From Nocardia fluminea (GTDB lineage Bacteria; Actinomycetota; Actinomycetes; Mycobacteriales; Mycobacteriaceae), in assembly GCF_002846365.1 (NCBI RefSeq), contig NZ_PJMW01000002.1:2418001-2482000 (forward strand): a stretch of DNA of 64,000 nt. The letters are read 5' to 3'. The notes beneath the pieces were generated by a model. That model saw only the letters and a program-made list of their open reading frames with translations. It was not told the DNA's origin and made no database searches. Position numbers and translations under genes: made by a program. Shown one piece after another: positions 59,914 to 64,000 of this stretch. The stretch's first letter is position 1. Each line of letters begins with the position of its first letter.

Positions 59914-60619
59914 CCTCGCTCGGCACTTTCAGTGTCATCAGCGTGCCGTCGGTCATGCTGTAGACGGCGTCCATGCGGTGGAGGTGGGTGGGGTCGTGGG
60001 TGACGAGGATGGTGGACGCGTGGTGGTCGTGGGCGATGGTGGTGATCAGGTCGATGATGGCGGCGCCGCGTTCGGAGTCGAGGGCGCTGGTGGGTTCGTC
60101 GACTACGAGCAGGGCCGGGTCGTTCATCAGGGCTCGGGCGATGTTGACGCGTTGACGTTGGCCGCCGGAGAGCTGGGCGGGGCGTTTGTGGGCGTGTTCG
60201 GTCAAGCCCACGGCGGCGAGGAGTTCTTTCGCGCGGGTGCTGGTCGCGCTGCGTGTGGCGCGTTTCGGGCCGCCGAGGTGGGCGGTGACCTTCAGTTGCT
60301 CGATGGCGGTCAGCGCGGGGATGAGGTTCGGCTGCTGGAAGACGATGCCCATCGAGGTCCGGCGGGCGGTCGCGGCGGCACGGCGGCTCAGGGTGGCGAG
60401 ATCTGTGGTGCCGGAAGCGGTGTCGAGCACGACCGTGCCCGAATCGGGCCGGATCAGGGTCGCGGCGACGGCGAGCAGACTCGACTTGCCCGAACCGGAC
60501 GGGCCGGTGACGGCGGCGATGGTGCCACCGGGGACGTGCAGGGTCACCCGGTCCAGGGCGGTGAGACGGTCCGCGCCATCGGGGTAGGTGAGGGTCACGT
60601 CGGTCAGGGTGAGTGCCAC
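59906..60619 (-). CDS. ABC transporter ATP-binding protein (LolD/MacB-like)
   Basis: A 237-residue ATPase: Walker A GPSGSGKSSLLAVAATLIRP, Q-loop GIVFQQPNLIPAL, signature LSGGQRQRVNIARALMNDP, Walker B LLVVDEPTSALDSERG, and H-loop TILVTHDPTHLHRMD. It pairs with the FtsX-like permease encoded just upstream (60685-61734). Together they form a MacB-type exporter or mechanotransmission system of unknown substrate. The start is GTG at 60619 with AAGGA nearby. It is transcribed after the permease and divergent from the two-component system. Confidence 0.9.
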   Translation of the reverse strand: MALTLTDVTLTYPDGADRLTALDRVTLHVPGGTIAAVTGPSGSGKSSLLAVAATLIRPDSGTVVLDTASGTTDLATLSRRAAATARRTSMGIVFQQPNLIPALTAIEQLKVTAHLGGPKRATRSATSTRAKELLAAVGLTEHAHKRPAQLSGGQRQRVNIARALMNDPALLVVDEPTSALDSERGAAIIDLITTIAHDHHASTILVTHDPTHLHRMDAVYSMTDGTLMTLKVPSEVS

Positions 60620-60684
60620 AGGAGATCCTTCGGTTGGTTCCGCCGCGCGGCCGATCCGGTGCGACCGCGCCCATCGTTGGCTCG

Positions 60685-61734
60685 TCAGCGGGTCGCGCCG
60701 AGCGCGGTCAGCGGGTCGGTGGTGAAGAGGAAGCGCAGGGCGACGGCGGCGCCGGCGAGGCCGAGCACGATCAGGGCCAGCGCGGGGACCAGGGTCGTCG
60801 CCGGGCTGAGAACGAAAGGCATTGCCTCGCCGAGGAACAACGACGCGACCGCGGTGATCGAGAGGCCCGCCGTGACACCTGCGATCAAGACGATCGCGGC
60901 CTGGGCGAGGGCATCGCGAACCAGGGAGCCGGTGGTCGCGCCGAGTGCCTTCAAGGTGGCGATGTCGGGTTGGCGCTGCACCGTCCAGACCGTGAAGAAG
61001 GCGCCGATCACCAGTGCGGAGATCGCGAACAGCAGCACCGTCATCAGCGTGAGCGAGCTGTTCTCGGCCTGGTAGGAGCCGATCGCCTCGACGGCATCCC
61101 GCGCGGGCAGCGAGTGTGTTCCGGCTTCGGCGTCGAGGCCGCCCGCGACGTCACCGGTCACCGCGAGCACGGTCGCGGCACCGGCGCGCGGACTGGCAGC
61201 CTGCCAGTCCGGCATGCTCGTCCAGATCACGGGGGTGTGGCTGTACCACTCGTCGCCTGCCACATCGGCGACGGTGAACTCGTGACCCGCCAGCAGTACG
61301 ACATCGCCGGTCGCCGCCGACAGCTCACGAGCCGCCCCCGAACTCAGCACCACGGTACCGGGAGCGGTAGCAGGACGATTGCTGAACGCCGTCGGGTCAC
61401 CGCCGAACAACGCGACCTGTGTCGGACCGGCGCCTGCGTGCTCGGCCCGGGTCCGTGAAATACCGATAGGGGTGGCTTGGGCACCGCTCGCCGTCTGCCA
61501 CCGCGCGATCTGCTGCTCGGAGAGAACCGACGAGTCGAACGACGGGTCCGACCCGGTCTCGGCGAACACGACCTGGTCGGCGCGGATGCCCTGGACGGCG
61601 GAGATGTTCTGGTGCGCGAGCCCGGCGGTGAGGCCGCTGAGGAAACTCACCAGCACCGCCACCAGGAACACGACAGTGGTGATGAGCAGGAAGCGGCCGC
61701 GGGCGGCCCGCAGATCTCGGAGTGCGACGAACAT
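60685..61734 (-). CDS. FtsX-like ABC transporter permease
   Basis: A 349-residue permease with one N-terminal helix (RFLLITTVVFLVAVLVSFLS), a large extracytoplasmic domain (about 45-225), and three C-terminal helices (LMTVLLFAISALVIGAFFTV, AIVLIAGVTAGLSITAVASL, LVPALALIVLGLAGAAVALR). This is the FtsX/MacB topology. A conserved cytoplasmic coupling segment RQPDIATLKALGATTGSLVR is present. GTGGAG precedes the ATG at 61734. It is the first gene of the transporter unit and lies divergent from the sensor kinase across an inverted repeat at 61792-61830, so control by that two-component system is likely. Confidence 0.88.
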   Translation of the reverse strand: MFVALRDLRAARGRFLLITTVVFLVAVLVSFLSGLTAGLAHQNISAVQGIRADQVVFAETGSDPSFDSSVLSEQQIARWQTASGAQATPIGISRTRAEHAGAGPTQVALFGGDPTAFSNRPATAPGTVVLSSGAARELSAATGDVVLLAGHEFTVADVAGDEWYSHTPVIWTSMPDWQAASPRAGAATVLAVTGDVAGGLDAEAGTHSLPARDAVEAIGSYQAENSSLTLMTVLLFAISALVIGAFFTVWTVQRQPDIATLKALGATTGSLVRDALAQAAIVLIAGVTAGLSITAVASLFLGEAMPFVLSPATTLVPALALIVLGLAGAAVALRFLFTTDPLTALGATR

Positions 61735-61791
61735 GACTCCACTCTGTTCGTCTCGCCCGGCCCCGGCATCGCACCGGCGCACGAAACACGG

Positions 61792-61830
61792 TCCATCCAA
61801 GGTCTGCAGGCCTTTACACCTTTCGATGGA
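61792..61830. promoter_or_regulatory. Inverted repeat between transporter and two-component system
   Basis: TCCATCCAAGGT (61792-61803) mirrors ACCTTTCGATGGA (61818-61830) with one base difference in arm length. It lies between the divergent permease (start 61734) and sensor kinase (start 61865) genes, a natural binding site for the NarL-type regulator encoded next door. Confidence 0.5.
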
Positions 61831-61864
61831 TGCCCGCCCGGTTGCCGCACATAAGCTGGTCGGC

Positions 61865-63046
61865 GTGCACCCATCCCCGTTGACCCCGGTGGTCACCACG
61901 CTGCGGCTCGGCCTGCATGTGCTGGTGACGGCGCTGGCGGTGGTGGTCACCGTGCGCGCGTTGCTGCCCGGCGGTGGCGGCCACGGTGCCGCGGTGGTCG
62001 CGCTGACGGTCGTGTGGTTGCTCGTGTACTTCGCCGGCACCGAGCTTCCGCGGCGCACGAGATACGACCACGGGTCCGTCGCGGTCTGGGTGTGGCTGGC
62101 CGTGCTCACCACACTGTGGCTGGTATTGCTCGCCCTCACTCCCGACGCGGTCTACCTCGCGTTCGGGTTGTTCTTCGTCTACCTGCATCTGCTGCCTCGA
62201 CCGTGGAATCTGGTCGCGGTGGTACTGGCGACCACAGTGGGGGTGCTGGGTTTCGCGGCGCATCGCGGCTGGTCTGCCGGTGCGGTGGTGGGGCCGGCAC
62301 TCGGCGCGGTGGTGGCGATCGGGATCGGGCTCGGATACCAGGCGCTGCATCGCGAGGCCGTCGAACGGGAGCGTCTGATCGACGAATTGCTCGGTACCAG
62401 AGCGATTCTCGCCGAACAGGAACGCACCGCGGGCAAGCTCGCCGAGCGGGAACGCCTCGCCAAGGAAATCCACGACACCGTCGCCCAGGGCCTGAGCAGT
62501 ATCCAGCTGCTCCTGCACGCGGCCGAGCAGGCCGCACCGGATCATCCCGCGCTGGATCGCATTCGGCTCGCGCGGGAGACAGCCGCCGAAGATCTGGCCG
62601 AAACCCGAAGGCTCATCGACGAATTGTCGCCCGCCGCTCTGGACGGGCAGTCACTCGCCGAAGCGCTGGAACGCATCTGCCGTCGCGCGCAGTCGCCGAC
62701 CCTGGCAACGCAACTGCTCGTCGAGGGCGAACCGGAGCGACTGCCGATGCCGGTCGAGGCGGCGCTGGTGCGGATCGCGCAGAGCGCGGTGGCCAATGTG
62801 GTGCAGCACGCGCGGGCCGAGCGCATGCGGGTCACCCTCACCTACGACGACACCGACGCGCACCTGGACATCGTCGACGACGGCATCGGCATCGAGCCGG
62901 ATATGCTGCGCCGCCCCCGATCCGGCGCGTTCGGCCTCGCCGCCATGCGCAGCCGCGTCGAGCAGCAGGGTGGTGCGATGACGGTCGAATCCGAACCCGG
63001 CCACACCGCCGTGACGGTGAGCTTCCCGCTGGGAGCGGCATCGTGA
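61865..63046 (+). CDS. NarL-type sensor histidine kinase
   Basis: A 393-residue membrane histidine kinase. The N-terminal 150 residues hold about five hydrophobic helices (LHVLVTALAVVVTVRALL, AVVALTVVWLLVYFAGTEL, VWVWLAVLTTLWLVLLAL and others). A coiled linker (VERERLIDELLGTRAILAEQ) leads to the HisKA_3 domain ERERLAKEIHDTVAQGLSSI with phospho-acceptor His203. The ATPase domain has AALVRIAQSAVANVVQHARA, IVDDGIGIEPD and GLAAMRSRVEQQGGAMTVES. GTG at 61865 is the start closest to the first membrane helix. Its stop overlaps the response regulator start (GTGA). The signal is unknown; adjacency suggests it senses envelope stress or the exporter's substrate. Confidence 0.9.
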   Translation: MHPSPLTPVVTTLRLGLHVLVTALAVVVTVRALLPGGGGHGAAVVALTVVWLLVYFAGTELPRRTRYDHGSVAVWVWLAVLTTLWLVLLALTPDAVYLAFGLFFVYLHLLPRPWNLVAVVLATTVGVLGFAAHRGWSAGAVVGPALGAVVAIGIGLGYQALHREAVERERLIDELLGTRAILAEQERTAGKLAERERLAKEIHDTVAQGLSSIQLLLHAAEQAAPDHPALDRIRLARETAAEDLAETRRLIDELSPAALDGQSLAEALERICRRAQSPTLATQLLVEGEPERLPMPVEAALVRIAQSAVANVVQHARAERMRVTLTYDDTDAHLDIVDDGIGIEPDMLRRPRSGAFGLAAMRSRVEQQGGAMTVESEPGHTAVTVSFPLGAAS

Positions 63047-63660
63047 TCCGCCTGCTCCTGGCCGACGACCACGCCATCGTCCGCGCGGGTCTTCGCGCGC
63101 TCCTCGACGCCGCCGACGACATCGCCGTCGTCGGTGATGTCGCGGATGCCGATGCGGCAGTGGCCTTTTGCGCCGCCACCCCCGTCGACCTGGTCCTGAT
63201 GGACCTGCGTTTCGGCGACGGCCGCTCCGGTGCTTCCGCCACCGCGGGCCTGCGCGCCCTGCCCGACCCGCCGAACGTCCTCGTCGTCACCAACTACGAC
63301 ACCGACGCCGACATCCTCGGCGCGATCGAAGCAGGCGCCGTCGGCTACCTCCTCAAAGACACCCCACCCACCGAACTCCTCGCGGCAGTTCGCGCCGCGG
63401 CAGCAGGCGAAAGCGTCCTCTCCCCAACAGTCGCCTCCCGCCTGATGACCCGAGTCCGCCGAGCCGGCACCACCCTGAGCCCCCGCGAAGTAGAGGTCCT
63501 GCGCCTGGTAGCCGCGGGCCTGTCCAACCGCGACATCGCCAAACAGCTGTTCCTCAGCGAAACCACCGTGAAGTCCCACCTCGTCCACATCTACGCCAAA
63601 CTCGGCGTGAAGTCCCGCACCTCTGCCGTCGCCACCGCCCGCGCGAGCGGCGCGATCTGA
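63043..63660 (+). CDS. NarL/LuxR-family response regulator
   Basis: A 205-residue response regulator: receiver domain IRLLLADDHAIVRAGLRALL with phospho-acceptor Asp54 in LVLMDLRFGDG, conserved Thr/Lys region VVTNYDTDAD and GYLLKDTPP, and a C-terminal LuxR helix-turn-helix LSPREVEVLRLVAAGLSNRD and LSETTVKSHLVHIYAKLGVK. It should be phosphorylated by the kinase upstream and bind sites such as the inverted repeat at 61792-61830. GTG start at 63043 is coupled to the kinase stop. Confidence 0.93.
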   Translation: MIRLLLADDHAIVRAGLRALLDAADDIAVVGDVADADAAVAFCAATPVDLVLMDLRFGDGRSGASATAGLRALPDPPNVLVVTNYDTDADILGAIEAGAVGYLLKDTPPTELLAAVRAAAAGESVLSPTVASRLMTRVRRAGTTLSPREVEVLRLVAAGLSNRDIAKQLFLSETTVKSHLVHIYAKLGVKSRTSAVATARASGAI

Positions 63661-63720
63661 CTGCCGACATGCTGATTCACCTTCGGCCACCACCACCGCC
63701 GCTGCGTTTACCCTGGGTGC

Positions 63721-64000
63721 ATGGCCTCTCTGTCTGATCCCAAGGTGCGCGAATTTCTTTCCCACGGAACGCGAACGGGCAAGGTGGCGTTCGCCGCGGC
63801 GGATGGGCGTCCGCTGGTGACGCCGGTGTGGTTCATCGTCGAAGGTGACGAGCTGGTTTTCACCACGGGCAAGAACACGGCCAAGGGGCGGGCTTTCGCG
63901 CGGGATCCGCGCGTGGCGGTATGCGTCGATTTCGAGGAGCCGCCGTACGCGCTGGTCGAGGTGCAGGGGACGGTCAGCCTGTCCGAGGACCTCGACGAGC
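63721..64000 (+). CDS. PPOX-class split-barrel oxidoreductase, F420 or FMN dependent (runs off the right edge)
   Basis: The first 93 residues of a split-barrel flavin/deazaflavin protein: MASLSDPKVREFLSHGTRTG, KVAFAAADGRPLVTPVWFIV, ELVFTTGKNTAKGRAFARDP, RVAVCVDFEEPPYALVEVQG. This pattern matches the actinobacterial PPOX family of F420-dependent reductases (Rv1155-like). Whether F420, FMN or another cofactor is used cannot be decided from the N-terminus. The ATG follows a 60-bp gap after the response regulator gene. The C-terminal part is outside the window. Confidence 0.82.
   Translation, partial: MASLSDPKVREFLSHGTRTGKVAFAAADGRPLVTPVWFIVEGDELVFTTGKNTAKGRAFARDPRVAVCVDFEEPPYALVEVQGTVSLSEDLDE

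Overview
High-GC actinobacterial chromosome, most likely a mycolic-acid genus of the Nocardia/Rhodococcus/Mycobacterium group. The evidence is a mycofactocin cluster, a KshB steroid-hydroxylase reductase behind a KstR-type operator, an mbtH-linked NRPS, WXG100 (ESX) substrates, and a leucine/itaconate operon arranged like M. tuberculosis Rv2498c-Rv2506. Genus assignment is inference; no rRNA or tRNA gene was seen.

Region 1 (1 to about 8.77 kb) is one end of an integrative element. It carries two winged-helix proteins (one fused to an AAA+ ATPase), a replication-relaxation family protein, seven direct repeats with an exact 11-bp period upstream of that gene, several perfect palindromes, a frameshifted gene copy, and a large serine integrase at the edge. 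The integrase lies against a helix-turn-helix regulator gene cut after about 50 codons, which is probably the attachment site. The rest of the element and of the regulator lie left of the window.

Region 2 (8.8-16.5 kb) is ordinary chromosome: MFS exporter, TetR, SPW-repeat membrane protein, ferredoxin reductase, racemase-family enzyme, AlkD-like protein, kshB and a TetR regulator.

Region 3 (16.6-22.7 kb) is a mycofactocin locus: mftA, a fused mftB-mftC, mftF and mftG, then a GAF-domain regulator. mftD and mftE are not here; a perfect 14-bp inverted repeat sits where they would be expected.

Region 4 (22.7-43.4 kb) is one operon: a 5983-residue NRPS with five complete C-A-T modules (Ser, ?, Ser, Thr, ?), a sixth C domain and an adenylation stub; then a protein of two adenylation-like domains lacking catalytic motifs; then MbtH. 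No thioesterase or reductase is present, so product release is unexplained.

Region 5 (43.4-47.1 kb) is a low-GC-looking cassette of two WXG100 proteins, a probable type VII secreted toxin and a HEAT-repeat protein (candidate immunity). It is bracketed by an exact 63-bp direct repeat that is the 3' end of mbtH. A Phd-type antitoxin with a decayed PIN toxin follows.

Region 6 (47.1-58.8 kb) holds a DUF1254-type lipoprotein and the operon accD1-accA1-fadE19-maoC-citE-aacS-double TetR, divergent from its own TetR gene, for leucine (and possibly itaconate) breakdown to acetoacetate and acetyl-CoA.

Region 7 (58.8-64 kb) has a NYN-domain protein, a VapBC pair, an ABC exporter (ATPase plus FtsX-like permease) divergent from a NarL-type two-component system, and the start of an F420/FMN split-barrel oxidoreductase.
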